Shown: positions 1 through 8,171 of the stretch, piece after piece | How the letters are laid out: each line of letters opens with the position of its first letter | Position numbering within the stretch: position 1 is the first letter of the stretch | Source of the DNA: Methanosalsum sp. | GTDB taxonomy: Archaea; Halobacteriota; Methanosarcinia; Methanosarcinales; Methanosarcinaceae | DNA length: 8,171 bases | Direction of reading: 5' to 3' | Assembly: GCA_007127385.1 (NCBI GenBank) | Contig: SKZM01000083.1 | Location: 1-8,171 of the forward strand | The notes under the pieces: generated by a model | The model's input: only the letters and a program-made list of their open reading frames with translations | The model's database searches: none | What the model was told of the DNA's origin: nothing | Program-made: the position numbers and the translations under genes

Positions 1-1
1 A

Positions 2-1048
<1,047 letters not shown>

Positions 1049-1062
1049 AAACGGGTGAAAAA

Positions 1063-3531
1063 ATGGCAGAAGATAAGAATATTCAAGATTCACAATCACC
1101 AGAGATATCAGATAAGGGAGAAAGAGTAGTATCTATATTCATCCAGGATGAGATGAAAAAATCCTATATAGACTATGCCATGAGTGTGATTGTTGGAAGG
1201 GCACTTCCAGATGCTAGAGACGGATTAAAACCTGTTCATCGAAGGATTCTCTTTTCCATGAAAGAAGCAGGGATCACATATGACAAGCCATATAAAAAAT
1301 CAGCCCGTATAGTTGGAGATGTTCTGGGTAAATATCATCCTCATGGAGATATGGCTGTTTATGATTCCATTGTCAGAATGGTCCAGGACTTTTCACTTCG
1401 GTACCCACTTATCGACGGGCAGGGTAATTTCGGATCCATAGACGGAGATTCTGCAGCCGCCATGAGATATACTGAGATTCGTATGGACAGAATCTCAGAA
1501 GAGATGCTGGAAGATATAGATAAAGAAACGGTTAATTTCAGACCCAATTATGATGGTTCATTGTCTGAACCTGTGGTACTTCCAGCAAAACTTCCCAACC
1601 TTCTTATCAATGGTTCCACAGGCATTGCTGTTGGTATGGCTACAAACATGGCCCCTCACAATATTGGAGAGGTCATTGATGCAATTTTAATGACAATCGA
1701 GAACCCGGAAGTGCCATTGAGAGACCTTATGGAGGTCATCAAAGGGCCGGATTTCCCAACTGCCGGAATGATAATGGGTACTCAGGGAATCCTGGATGCA
1801 TATCGTACAGGAAGAGGGCGCATTAAGGTGCGTGCTATTGCATCAATCGAAGAGATGCGTGCAGATAAGTACAGGATCGTTGTCACAGAACTTCCATATC
1901 AGGTAAACAAAGCAAAGCTGATCGAAAATATAGCCCTTCTTGTGCGTGAAAAGAAAATTGCAGGGATCTCTGACCTGAGGGATGAATCCGATAGAGACGG
2001 AATACGTATTGTCATCGAACTTAGCAGAAATACCAATCCCAATATTATTCTAAACCAGCTCTATAAGCATACTCAGATGCAGACAACATTTGGGATCATC
2101 AACCTGGCACTTGTTGACGATGTTCCAAAAGTACTAAACCTTAAAGACATCCTGAAGATATATCTTGATCACCGAATTGATGTGATCCATAAGAGAAGCC
2201 AGTTTGAATTGAACAAGGCAGAAAAAAGAGCACATATTCTAAATGGTTTAAAAATAGCATTGGATCATATTGACGAAGTCATTTCGCTTATCAGGGCTTC
2301 CAGTACAACAGAAGAAGCAAAGCTTGGACTGATCGAAAAGTTCCCACTTGATGAGATTCAGGCAAAGGCAATTCTTGAGATGCGCCTGCAGAGATTGACA
2401 GGTCTTGAAAGAAAGAAGATCGATGAAGAATATGATGAACTACTGAACACCATTAAGAAACTGCAAGAAATACTTGGAAGTCTGGACAAAAAGTATGAAA
2501 TTATTCATCAGGAACTGATTGCTCTTAAAGAACAATATGCAGATAAGCGTAAGACAGTTATCAAAAGATCCAGTTATGAAATTGAAGACGAAGACCTTGT
2601 GCCTGAAGAAGACGTTGTTGTCACGATTACCCATGATGGTTACATAAAGAGATTACGCCAGGATACATACAGCAGCCAGCATCGGGGAGGACGGGGAATA
2701 CTTGGTATAGAGAATAAAGAGGGAGATTTTGTAGAAAACATCTTTGTTGCCTCCACCCATGACGATCTTCTGTTCTTTACTAATAAAGGTAGAGTATATT
2801 GTCAGAAGGTTTATGGGATACCCCAGGCAAGCCGTCATTCAAGAGGTAAAGCTATTGTAAACCTTCTTGATCTTAAAGATGAGTTCATAACAACAATGAT
2901 CCCCATATCAGAATTTTCAGAGGACAATTACCTTTTAATGGCCACTAAACAGGGTACGGTGAAAAAATGTCAGCTCTCCGATTTCAGCAATCCCCGCAAG
3001 ACAGGTATCATAGCAATAAGCCTCGATGATGAAGATGAACTTTCAAATGTGATGCTCACTGACGGATCCAGGGATGTGATCCTTGTATCCAGAAATGGAA
3101 AAGCCATCCGTTTCTCAGAGTCGGATGTAAGGACCATGGGTAGAACTGCCCGGGGTGTGCGCGGAATGAAGCTTGATGTAGATGACATGGTAGTGAGTAT
3201 AGATGTGGTTGATGAAGATGATGCCACACTTCTGACAGTTACAGAAAAAGGTTTTGGAAAACGCACCAGGTTTGAGGAGTACAGGACCATGAGAAGAGGT
3301 GGCAGGGGCGTCATGACCATAGTTACAAGTATCCGAAACGGCCATGTAGTAAATATAAAATCTGTAAAGGACAATGATGAGGTCATGTTGACAACGTCTG
3401 AAGGAATAATTATAAGGATACCTGTTAAAGACATCCGGATCCAGGGAAGAAATACACAGGGCGTGAAAATAATGCACGTCCGTTCCGATGATAAAGTTGT
3501 GGATGTTGCAAAGATTCGAGCAGAAGATTGA
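1063..3531 (+). CDS. gyrA: DNA gyrase subunit A
   Basis: This is the DNA breakage-reunion and DNA-wrapping subunit of gyrase, working with GyrB in the cytoplasm. The 822 residues match the usual family length. The N-terminal catalytic core contains [17 protein letters not shown] (45-61), [10 protein letters not shown] (92-101) and [11 protein letters not shown] (131-141); Tyr136 is the tyrosine that links covalently to DNA. A coiled-coil and gate region follows around 370-510. The C-terminal beta-pinwheel starts with the GyrA box QHRGGRG at 539-545, which marks a supercoiling gyrase rather than topoisomerase IV. A second RRGGRG occurs at 744-749. There is no long acidic tail. Residue 97 is Met where E. 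coli has quinolone-contact Ser83, while Asp101 matches Asp87. The ATG is supported by GGTGA at 1054-1058, four bases upstream, and lies 14 bases after the gyrB stop, so the two are probably co-transcribed. No frameshift or intein is seen. Confidence 0.97.
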   Translation: MAEDKNIQDSQSPEISDKGERVVSIFIQDEMKKSYIDYAMSVIVGRALPDARDGLKPVHRRILFSMKEAGITYDKPYKKSARIVGDVLGKYHPHGDMAVYDSIVRMVQDFSLRYPLIDGQGNFGSIDGDSAAAMRYTEIRMDRISEEMLEDIDKETVNFRPNYDGSLSEPVVLPAKLPNLLINGSTGIAVGMATNMAPHNIGEVIDAILMTIENPEVPLRDLMEVIKGPDFPTAGMIMGTQGILDAYRTGRGRIKVRAIASIEEMRADKYRIVVTELPYQVNKAKLIENIALLVREKKIAGISDLRDESDRDGIRIVIELSRNTNPNIILNQLYKHTQMQTTFGIINLALVDDVPKVLNLKDILKIYLDHRIDVIHKRSQFELNKAEKRAHILNGLKIALDHIDEVISLIRASSTTEEAKLGLIEKFPLDEIQAKAILEMRLQRLTGLERKKIDEEYDELLNTIKKLQEILGSLDKKYEIIHQELIALKEQYADKRKTVIKRSSYEIEDEDLVPEEDVVVTITHDGYIKRLRQDTYSSQHRGGRGILGIENKEGDFVENIFVASTHDDLLFFTNKGRVYCQKVYGIPQASRHSRGKAIVNLLDLKDEFITTMIPISEFSEDNYLLMATKQGTVKKCQLSDFSNPRKTGIIAISLDDEDELSNVMLTDGSRDVILVSRNGKAIRFSESDVRTMGRTARGVRGMKLDVDDMVVSIDVVDEDDATLLTVTEKGFGKRTRFEEYRTMRRGGRGVMTIVTSIRNGHVVNIKSVKDNDEVMLTTSEGIIIRIPVKDIRIQGRNTQGVKIMHVRSDDKVVDVAKIRAED

Positions 3532-3563
3532 TTAGAAGAAGTAAATGTTTTAACTATTGTTGC

Positions 3564-3585
3564 TATTTAAACTTTGATCAAGTTT
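3564..3585 (+). promoter_or_regulatory. Candidate pdxS promoter: TATA-like box overlapping an inverted repeat
   Basis: The 77 bases between gyrA and pdxS hold TATTTAAA at 3564-3571, a plausible archaeal TATA box. With the usual 24-26 base offset, transcription would begin near 3590-3597, giving a short leader. A perfect 6-base inverted repeat, AAACTT at 3569-3574 and AAGTTT at 3580-3585 around TGATC, overlaps the right end of the box. It could be a protein-binding site or chance in AT-rich DNA. No clear oligo-T terminator closes gyrA, so readthrough from gyrBA is also possible. Confidence 0.35.
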
Positions 3586-3596
3586 GAAACAAAGAA

Positions 3597-3604
3597 AGGA
3601 TGAT
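3597..3604 (+). promoter_or_regulatory. Ribosome binding site that favours the pdxS start at 3609
   Basis: AGGATGAT resembles the archaeal Shine-Dalgarno consensus GGAGGTGAT and sits four bases before the ATG at 3609. The in-frame ATG at 3600 lies inside this site and has no properly spaced site of its own, so initiation at 3609 is preferred. Confidence 0.65.
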
Positions 3605-3608
3605 TATA

Positions 3609-4505
3609 ATGGAACTTGAAAATCTAAAACATGGAACTGAATTGATAAAAAGAGGGTTTGCCAAGATGCAGAAAGGGGGCGTCATCATGGATGTTACAAC
3701 TCCTGAGCAGGCAAAAATCGCAGAAGACGCAGGTGCAGTTGCAGTAATGGCACTTCAGGCAGTACCAGCAGATATCAGAAAAGCCGGTGGTGTTGCAAGA
3801 ATGGCAGATCCTGAGATTGTGGCCAATATCATTGATGCTGTTACAATACCAGTAATGGCAAAAGTGCGTATAGGACATTTTGTGGAAGCTGAGATCCTTG
3901 AAACTCTTGGAGTTGATATGATCGACGAATCTGAAGTATTGACTCCAGCAGATGACCAGTATCATATTGACAAGACCAAATATACAGTGCCTTTTGTATG
4001 CGGTGCACGAAACCTTGGTGAGGCACTTCGACGTATATCAGAGGGTGCTGCAATGATAAGGACAAAAGGTGAAGCAGGTACCGGAGATGTAAGTGAAGCT
4101 GTGCGCCACATGAAACAGATCATGGGAGAAGTCAGGGAACTTGCAGGAAAGAATAAAGAAGAGCTTGCCATGGTGGCAAGGGATATTGAGGCTCCTGTAG
4201 ACCTTTTAATCGAAACTGCAAATCTCCAGCGTCTTCCTGTTGTAAACTTTGCTGCTGGTGGGATTGCAACTCCTGCAGATGCAGCACTGATGATGCGCCT
4301 TGGTGCAGATGGAATTTTTGTAGGGTCAGGTATATTCAAGGCTGAAAACCCAGAGAAAATGGCCAGGTCTATTGTAAAAGCTGCTAACAATTACGACAAG
4401 CCGGAAGTCCTGGCAGAGGTCTCAAAGGGTATAGGAGCAGGTATGAAGGGAATAAGTATCTCAACAATCGCCCAGGAAGAAAGTCTTCAACTACGTGGCT
4501 GGTAA
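3609..4505 (+). CDS. pdxS: Pyridoxal 5'-phosphate synthase subunit PdxS
   Basis: PdxS (Pdx1) is the synthase half of the DXP-independent vitamin B6 pathway. It condenses ribose 5-phosphate, glyceraldehyde 3-phosphate and ammonia delivered by PdxT into pyridoxal 5'-phosphate, in a cytoplasmic 12-mer of (beta/alpha)8 barrels decorated by PdxT. The protein is 298 residues and collinear with bacterial PdxS throughout. It has [16 protein letters not shown] at 14-29, with Asp28 matching B. subtilis Asp24. Lys85 in [10 protein letters not shown] and Lys153 in RTKGEAGTG match the two catalytic lysines, Lys81 and Lys149. Phosphate-binding [10 protein letters not shown] and [12 protein letters not shown] follow, and the protein ends in RGW. 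The ATG at 3609 gives the family-typical start [12 protein letters not shown] and has the better ribosome site; an in-frame ATG at 3600 would add three residues. pdxT starts 25 bases downstream, consistent with an operon and a stoichiometric complex. Confidence 0.97.
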   Translation: MELENLKHGTELIKRGFAKMQKGGVIMDVTTPEQAKIAEDAGAVAVMALQAVPADIRKAGGVARMADPEIVANIIDAVTIPVMAKVRIGHFVEAEILETLGVDMIDESEVLTPADDQYHIDKTKYTVPFVCGARNLGEALRRISEGAAMIRTKGEAGTGDVSEAVRHMKQIMGEVRELAGKNKEELAMVARDIEAPVDLLIETANLQRLPVVNFAAGGIATPADAALMMRLGADGIFVGSGIFKAENPEKMARSIVKAANNYDKPEVLAEVSKGIGAGMKGISISTIAQEESLQLRGW

Positions 4506-4530
4506 TTATATTTAAGTGCGGGAAAATAAC

Positions 4531-5142
4531 ATGCGAATAGGGATTATAGCATTACAGGGAGATGTAAGCGAGCATGAAAGAATGTTGCAACTTACTCTCG
4601 ATCAAAGAGGAGAGGAGTGTGATATAGTCCCTATAAAGCATAAAGGTCTTGTTCCTTCGTGTGATGGCTTGATCCTTACAGGAGGTGAAAGTACCACCCT
4701 GTCCCGTCTGCTGGTTACAGAAGGTATTGCTGAGGAAATCATAGATGCTAACGCCCGCCAAGTTCCTATTATGGGAACATGTGCAGGTATGATCGTAATA
4801 GCAAAACGAGGAGACGAACAGGTTGAAAGGACAGGACAATATCTACTCTCAATAATGGACATCGGGATCAAAAGAAATGCATTTGGAAGGCAGAGAGATT
4901 CTTTTGAAATAATGCTGGATATGGATCCTCTTAAAGAGCCTTATAACGCTGTCTTTATACGTGCACCTGCAATCATTGAGCATGGGAAGGATGTGAATCC
5001 ACTCGCATTGTTCAAAGATCTTACAGTTGCAGCAGAAGAGAGAAATATTCTGGCCCTTGCATTTCATCCGGAGCTTACAGATGATATAAGGATACATAAC
5101 TATTTTTTGGATAAAATTTTCAGTCTGGCAGAACAAGAATAA
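4531..5142 (+). CDS. pdxT: Pyridoxal 5'-phosphate synthase glutaminase subunit PdxT
   Basis: PdxT (Pdx2) is a class I (triad) glutamine amidotransferase that hydrolyses glutamine and channels ammonia to PdxS. The 203-residue protein begins MRIGIIALQGD as in the family. It carries the oxyanion and glutamine-binding GGESTT at 51-56, the nucleophile elbow GTCAGM with Cys84, and FHPEL with His179 and Glu181 completing the Cys-His-Glu triad. All catalytic residues are present, so it should be active. The ATG at 4531 is preferred because the protein then begins at the conserved strand and GGGA at 4520-4523 lies seven bases upstream. An in-frame GTG at 4516 would add five residues but has only AT-rich sequence before it. 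The gene follows pdxS by 25 bases, is the last of the rightward genes and converges with rps6e. Confidence 0.96.
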   Translation: MRIGIIALQGDVSEHERMLQLTLDQRGEECDIVPIKHKGLVPSCDGLILTGGESTTLSRLLVTEGIAEEIIDANARQVPIMGTCAGMIVIAKRGDEQVERTGQYLLSIMDIGIKRNAFGRQRDSFEIMLDMDPLKEPYNAVFIRAPAIIEHGKDVNPLALFKDLTVAAEERNILALAFHPELTDDIRIHNYFLDKIFSLAEQE

Positions 5143-5149
5143 CTACCGG

Positions 5150-5254
5150 AAAAAACCAAATGCACCAATTTCAGCTTACACAGAAAAAACTATAGTTAGA
5201 ATAGGAATAAAAGTAAAAAATGTAGAATGGGCATTAACAACTACTGCACCATTC
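5150..5254 (-). terminator. Probable terminator of the leftward rps6e operon: hairpin followed by three T6 tracts
   Basis: Read leftwards from the rps6e stop, a hairpin lies at 5225-5254. GAATGG (5225-5230) pairs with CCATTC (5249-5254) and GCA (5231-5233) with TGC (5245-5247), leaving one bulged A and an 11-base loop. On the minus strand it is followed by T6 tracts at 5215-5220, 5184-5189 and 5150-5155, all inside the 128-base convergent spacer. Archaeal RNA polymerase terminates at oligo-T tracts, so the array fits staggered termination before pdxT is reached antisense. In the rightward direction the only T-rich element after the hairpin is TCTTTT at 5261-5266, so any terminator for pdxT is weaker. 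Confidence 0.6.
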
Positions 5255-5270
5255 CCGTGATCTTTTAAAA

Positions 5271-5672
5271 TTACTCTTCGACACCCTCTGCAGGGCTTCC
5301 ACCCATTATTTCGTCTATAGTTTTCTCACCATAACCGATTATTTTTGTATTGATCTGGATAGTGTCTGTTGCAATTTCACGCCCATGCATGAGTTTTCTT
5401 CTTCGGACACCATTGGATTTTGGCTTATAGCCAGTACTGGCAGAAAGCAGAATCTTACGCCTTTTTGGACCTGGTATTTCACGTCTCATAACAACTCCGG
5501 TTTTATCGCTTCCACCGGTGATCTTTAGAGTATAACCTTTCAGGCCAACCACACTGCCATCAATGTTTTCTCCGATTGACTTTCCTATAAATTTATTTGC
5601 ATCGGTCCCTTTTACATCAAACTGATAAGTTTTTGTTTTGGGATCCGAAACTACAACTTTAAAATCTGCCAT
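5271..5672 (-). CDS. rps6e: 30S ribosomal protein S6e
   Basis: S6e is a small-subunit ribosomal protein found in Archaea and eukaryotes and absent from Bacteria. The 133 residues match the compact archaeal form, which lacks the long phosphorylated C-terminal helix of eukaryotic S6. Recognisable parts are the start MADFKVVVSDPKTKTYQ, IGKSIGENIDGS, LKITGGSDKTGVVMRREIPG (about 49-68), the basic stretch PKRRKILLSASTG, and VRRRKLMHGREIATDTIQIN. A strong Shine-Dalgarno GGAGG (plus-strand 5680-5684) sits seven bases before the ATG, which fixes the start. The gene follows infB by 81 bases and closes the leftward cluster; placement next to infB is common in archaea. Its stop faces the end of pdxT across the convergent spacer. 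Confidence 0.96.
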   Translation of the reverse strand: MADFKVVVSDPKTKTYQFDVKGTDANKFIGKSIGENIDGSVVGLKGYTLKITGGSDKTGVVMRREIPGPKRRKILLSASTGYKPKSNGVRRRKLMHGREIATDTIQINTKIIGYGEKTIDEIMGGSPAEGVEE

Positions 5673-5726
5673 AATTTATCCTCCAAGTTGATATTTCTTG
5701 TTTTTTATTCAATATGTTTGATTAAT

Positions 5727-5741
5727 GTTATAATATTTTGG
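5727..5741 (-). promoter_or_regulatory. Candidate internal promoter for rps6e
   Basis: On the minus strand the infB-rps6e gap contains CCAAAATATTATAAC, a possible BRE-like CCAAAA leading into an AT-rich TATA-like core. A start about 25 bases on, near 5707, would give a leader of roughly 35 bases containing the GGAGG site. No oligo-T tract separates infB from rps6e on this strand, so readthrough is also expected. The call rests on base composition only. Confidence 0.3.
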
Positions 5742-5753
5742 AACTGGTCTTTT

Positions 5754-7529
5754 TTATTTCGCCCAGAATGGATTATCTCTTCTTTTTATAGACAGGAATG
5801 ATTCAAATGTTTCGACTTCATCAGCCGTGAGAGAATCATACAATTCCTGCTCAAGCACTTTTGCATGTCTTTCAGGTATATTTACATAGAGAGTATCTTC
5901 TTCCTTAATCTGCCGTCCAACCGTAGGTCCTTCAATTGCCATAGAAATTTCCATCCCAACCGAAGCTTTGCTAATATTTTCCCCCTCAAGCTGTAAGCCC
6001 TTTACTTTTCCTACCACATCACCATCTTGAGTCGATATCTCTACATTATTTTTCACACTTCCGCCTACAATCTTCACACCAACAACAGCAGGCTTACTCT
6101 GTCTGAAAACACATCCTGGCATAATAGTAAATCTTCCAGGCTTGACTATCAATTCAGCAATAGTTTTTTCAGATTGCTCTTTTTGTTTTTTGACCCAATC
6201 CTTATAATCATCTATCAAGCGGTAGATAATATTACCCATAAAGACTTTTATGTCAGAAGACTGGATTTTTTCCCGGGCATCTGGCAACATATTGACATTA
6301 AAGCCAATTATAACTGAATAATACGGATCTTCAATAGCTGCCACTTCTACAATATCCCGGTGGGAAATATCTCCAACACCTGCCTTTCTGATGGGGATAT
6401 CTTCGTTGGTTAGTTCATTGACAAGCGCTTCAAGAGACCCTATAGTATCAGCTTTGATCGTAACACCTGTACTTCCGGTTGGAAGTGTGACCTGATCCAG
6501 CTCTGTTTTGATTTCCTTTGCAATTTCATCTGCATTATCAGGGGTTGCAACTCTCATAGCTGTACCTGCCAGCGCTCTTTCAAGAGATGGAGCCGCGATT
6601 TTCACACCTATTGCCGCAGTCACTTCATTAACGGACTTGAATTTTTCTTCGATCTGGATTTCAGTAAGAGGACGTGGTTTTAGTAATGCCCTGACCTTTG
6701 TAATTATGGGATTCCCGAGGCTTCCTACTACAATTGTGTCACCTTTTTTCAGGGTTCCATCATAGAGGATCACATCAATTGTAGTTCCAAGTCCTTTTTC
6801 TTCCTTAATTTCCAGTACTGTTCCTGTACCGGGGTTATTTGCATCGAAACGAAGGTTGGATTCTAGAAATTTCTGTGCAAGACCCAGTAAGATCATCAGA
6901 ATATCCGCAACCCCTTCTCCGGTTGCAGCACTTGTTGGAACTATACCTATATTCTTCTGAAAATCTGTAACTCTGTCATAGCGTTCTGAGTTGAATCCAA
7001 GTTTGTAAAGTTCACCTACCAGCTCATAGATTCTGGTATCTATTAACTGTTGTACATTCTCACTCTGATTTTTGAACGATTCAGCAAAAGGTTTTTCTGG
7101 ATTGGTTCTCCATCCGGGAATTCGATCGATCTTATTAGCAGCAACAACAAAAGGTGTTTTAAACCTTTTCAGTATCTGAAGACTTTCAATTGTTTGCGGC
7201 ATAAATCCTTCATTTATGTCAACAATTACTATCGCCAGGTCTGCAAGAGCTCCGCCACGGCTTCTAAGAGAAGTGAATGCATGATGTCCGGGAGTATCTA
7301 TGAAAAGAAGACCGGGAACAAGGAATTTATTTATTAACTGAGGTTGACCACACTTGTTTACAATGATATTTATTGGAACTTCAGTTGCACCAATATGCTG
7401 TGTTATAGCACCAGCTTCACCTGCTACTACAGCAGTACCCCTGATTTTGTCAAGCAATGAGGTCTTTCCATGATCCACATGCCCCATTACACATACTATT
7501 GGTGTTCTAAGTTTTTTGTTCTCAGCCAT
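5754..7529 (-). CDS. infB: Translation initiation factor IF-2, archaeal aIF5B type
   Basis: This GTPase promotes ribosomal subunit joining and placement of initiator tRNA. The 591-residue protein is the short archaeal form, which lacks the long N-terminal extension of bacterial IF2 and eukaryotic eIF5B. The G domain (about 1-225) has GHVDHGKT at 16-23, the switch I Thr43 in GAITQHIGATEV, DTPGHHAF at 78-85 including His82, NKID at 132-135, and TSAATGEG at 199-206. Beta-barrel domain II follows near 230-340, with TGTVLEIKEEKGLGTTIDV. Domain III (about 345-435) contains ADTIGSLEAL, a lysine-rich linker helix spans about 437-460, and domain IV (about 460-550) starts IVKPGRFTIMPGCVFRQSKP. The C-terminal helices (552-591) that contact aIF1A end in NPFWAK. 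No intein is present, although some archaeal infB genes carry one. GGGGAG on the minus strand (7539-7544) lies nine bases before the ATG. ndk lies 102 bases upstream and rps6e 81 bases downstream. Confidence 0.97.
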   Translation of the reverse strand: MAENKKLRTPIVCVMGHVDHGKTSLLDKIRGTAVVAGEAGAITQHIGATEVPINIIVNKCGQPQLINKFLVPGLLFIDTPGHHAFTSLRSRGGALADLAIVIVDINEGFMPQTIESLQILKRFKTPFVVAANKIDRIPGWRTNPEKPFAESFKNQSENVQQLIDTRIYELVGELYKLGFNSERYDRVTDFQKNIGIVPTSAATGEGVADILMILLGLAQKFLESNLRFDANNPGTGTVLEIKEEKGLGTTIDVILYDGTLKKGDTIVVGSLGNPIITKVRALLKPRPLTEIQIEEKFKSVNEVTAAIGVKIAAPSLERALAGTAMRVATPDNADEIAKEIKTELDQVTLPTGSTGVTIKADTIGSLEALVNELTNEDIPIRKAGVGDISHRDIVEVAAIEDPYYSVIIGFNVNMLPDAREKIQSSDIKVFMGNIIYRLIDDYKDWVKKQKEQSEKTIAELIVKPGRFTIMPGCVFRQSKPAVVGVKIVGGSVKNNVEISTQDGDVVGKVKGLQLEGENISKASVGMEISMAIEGPTVGRQIKEEDTLYVNIPERHAKVLEQELYDSLTADEVETFESFLSIKRRDNPFWAK

Positions 7530-7607
7530 AATAAAATGCTCCCCTGTCTATTTCCGGCAATCTCAGTTCAGTTACCAGTATAAGATCAAAGATCCGATCA
7601 TTTCGTT

Positions 7608-7613
7608 AAAAAA
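7608..7613 (-). terminator. T6 tract after ndk, possible partial terminator
   Basis: The 102-base gap between ndk and infB has a minus-strand T6 tract beginning 18 bases past the ndk stop, with another T-rich stretch just before it. Oligo-T can cause archaeal termination, so it may reduce readthrough into infB. No strong TATA box for infB is evident; CTTATAC near 7577-7583 is the nearest weak candidate. Nothing else recognisable lies in the gap. Confidence 0.25.
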
Positions 7614-7631
7614 GAAATATTAAGATCTTTC

Positions 7632-8081
7632 TTATTCGTATAGACAGACTTCATCAATCTTTCTGTAATCAACAGATTCCTTTTCACCGAAATGAATCGA
7701 GATCTCTCGTCTGGCAGCTTCCTGTGAATCCGAGGCATGTACAATATTTCGGCCGGTCTCAATGGCAAAATCTCCGCGAATAGTGCCAGGACTGGCATCC
7801 ACTGGGTTGGTAGCACCATTTATCGTCCTCATGATAGGTATTGCATTTTTACCCTGGACTATCATTGAAACAGAAGGTCCGGATGTTACATATGCGATCA
7901 ATGAATCAAAGAAAGGCTTTTCTTTGTGTTCTGCATAATGTTCTTTTGCAGCATCCTCATCAATAAAATTCATCCTGAGTGCAACTATTTTGAGACCTCT
8001 TCGTTCAATGCGGGAGATAATCTCCCCTACGAGTCCTCTCTGAACCCCGTCAGGCTTTACCATTACATAAGTTTCGTCCAT
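7632..8081 (-). CDS. ndk: Nucleoside diphosphate kinase
   Basis: NDK transfers the gamma phosphate between nucleoside triphosphates and diphosphates through a phosphohistidine, maintaining GTP, CTP, UTP and dNTP pools in the cytoplasm. The 149-residue protein is normal for the family. It shows [20 protein letters not shown] (3-22) with Lys9, the substrate-helix segment [15 protein letters not shown] (47-61), [20 protein letters not shown] (85-104) with the nucleotide-binding Arg and Asn residues, and NIVHASDS (112-119), where His115 is the phosphorylated catalytic histidine. The ATG at 8081 gives the usual short N-terminus. The only possible ribosome site is a weak GGGG (plus-strand 8091-8094) about nine bases upstream. 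It starts 15 bases after the rpl24e stop, so translational coupling or co-transcription is likely. ndk sitting between rpl24e and infB is typical of archaeal genomes. Confidence 0.97.
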   Translation of the reverse strand: MDETYVMVKPDGVQRGLVGEIISRIERRGLKIVALRMNFIDEDAAKEHYAEHKEKPFFDSLIAYVTSGPSVSMIVQGKNAIPIMRTINGATNPVDASPGTIRGDFAIETGRNIVHASDSQEAARREISIHFGEKESVDYRKIDEVCLYE

Positions 8082-8096
8082 GTATATGCGCCCCGG

Positions 8097-8171
8097 TTAT
8101 TTTTTGAGATAGATTCGTCCCTGCTCGGTCCAGGGAGTACGCCTTGAAAGCCGTCTAAGTTTATATTTACC
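8097..8171 (-). CDS. rpl24e: 50S ribosomal protein L24e, C-terminal end only (cut by the window edge)
   Basis: The last 24 codons and the stop of a leftward gene run to the right edge without interruption. They encode a basic tail containing RRLSRRTPWTEQGRIYLKK, which matches the end of archaeal L24e, a zinc-finger large-subunit protein. The zinc-binding N-terminal part is outside the window. The assignment rests on this short tail and on the archaeal order rpl24e-ndk-infB-rps6e, which fits exactly. Truncation is only the window boundary; there is no sign of a broken gene. Confidence 0.82.
   Translation of the reverse strand, partial: GKYKLRRLSRRTPWTEQGRIYLKK

Noticed and set aside
2970..3434. 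A 154-codon open frame on the minus strand inside gyrA
   Set aside because: It lies wholly opposite well-conserved GyrA C-terminal domain codons, its product is low-complexity Ser/Thr/Leu-rich, and it has no supporting context.
3600..3608. Start of pdxS at the ATG at 3600
   Set aside because: This ATG falls within the Shine-Dalgarno-like AGGATGAT that serves the ATG at 3609, and the extra residues are outside the family's usual N-terminus.
3962..4390. A 142-codon minus-strand open frame inside pdxS
   Set aside because: It is a shadow of conserved PdxS codons; the Ala/Ser-rich translation resembles no protein I recognise.
4516..4530. GTG start for pdxT at 4516
   Set aside because: There is no ribosome site before it, and PdxT proteins begin at the MRIGIIALQG strand, which matches the ATG at 4531.
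6027..7337. Several plus-strand open frames of 85-96 codons inside infB
   Set aside because: All lie opposite the intact, motif-complete aIF5B gene and show no recognisable domains or ribosome sites.
7574..7631. Clustered GATC and AAGATC words between ndk and infB as an origin or methylation-linked repeat
   Set aside because: There are only a few copies, with irregular spacing and no symmetry beyond short palindromes expected by chance.

Overview
The window looks like a chromosomal segment from a methanogenic euryarchaeon, most likely a relative of the Methanosarcinales. Ribosomal proteins S6e and L24e and the short IF5B-type initiation factor occur in Archaea and eukaryotes but not in Bacteria. 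A bacterial-type DNA gyrase beside them fits the Euryarchaeota, which acquired gyrase from Bacteria. The lineage assignment is inferred from how the proteins read; no search was run.

Layout: positions 1-5142 read rightwards and 5271-8171 read leftwards, and the two halves converge on a 128-base spacer. The rightward half holds the 3' part of gyrB, complete gyrA, then pdxS and pdxT. GyrB and GyrA form the A2B2 type II topoisomerase that introduces negative supercoils. PdxS and PdxT form pyridoxal 5'-phosphate synthase, with PdxT supplying ammonia from glutamine. The leftward half, in transcription order, is the end of rpl24e, ndk, infB and rps6e. This is part of the archaeal translation cluster usually preceded by L7Ae and S28e genes, which would lie beyond the right edge.

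The genes from gyrA onward are intact and ordinary. The one striking anomaly is at the left edge. The reading frame entering gyrB does not encode the GyrB ATPase half. Instead it carries about 70 residues of an unrelated AT-rich sequence with an HELGH (HExxH) zinc-metalloprotease-like motif, joined in frame to GyrB near its 'FFEENP' segment. By hand count the first 240 bases are about 28% G+C and the next 300 about 46%. An assembly or recombination junction is more likely than a functional fusion, and read-level evidence is needed to decide.

Smaller points are a methionine at the usual quinolone-contact serine of GyrA, an inverted repeat overlapping a candidate TATA box before pdxS, and a hairpin with three T6 tracts as the probable terminator of the ribosomal operon. 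I saw no tRNA, rRNA, CRISPR array, insertion sequence or other obviously mobile gene, and no gene-free stretch longer than 300 bases. I do not see a convincing new biological system here.
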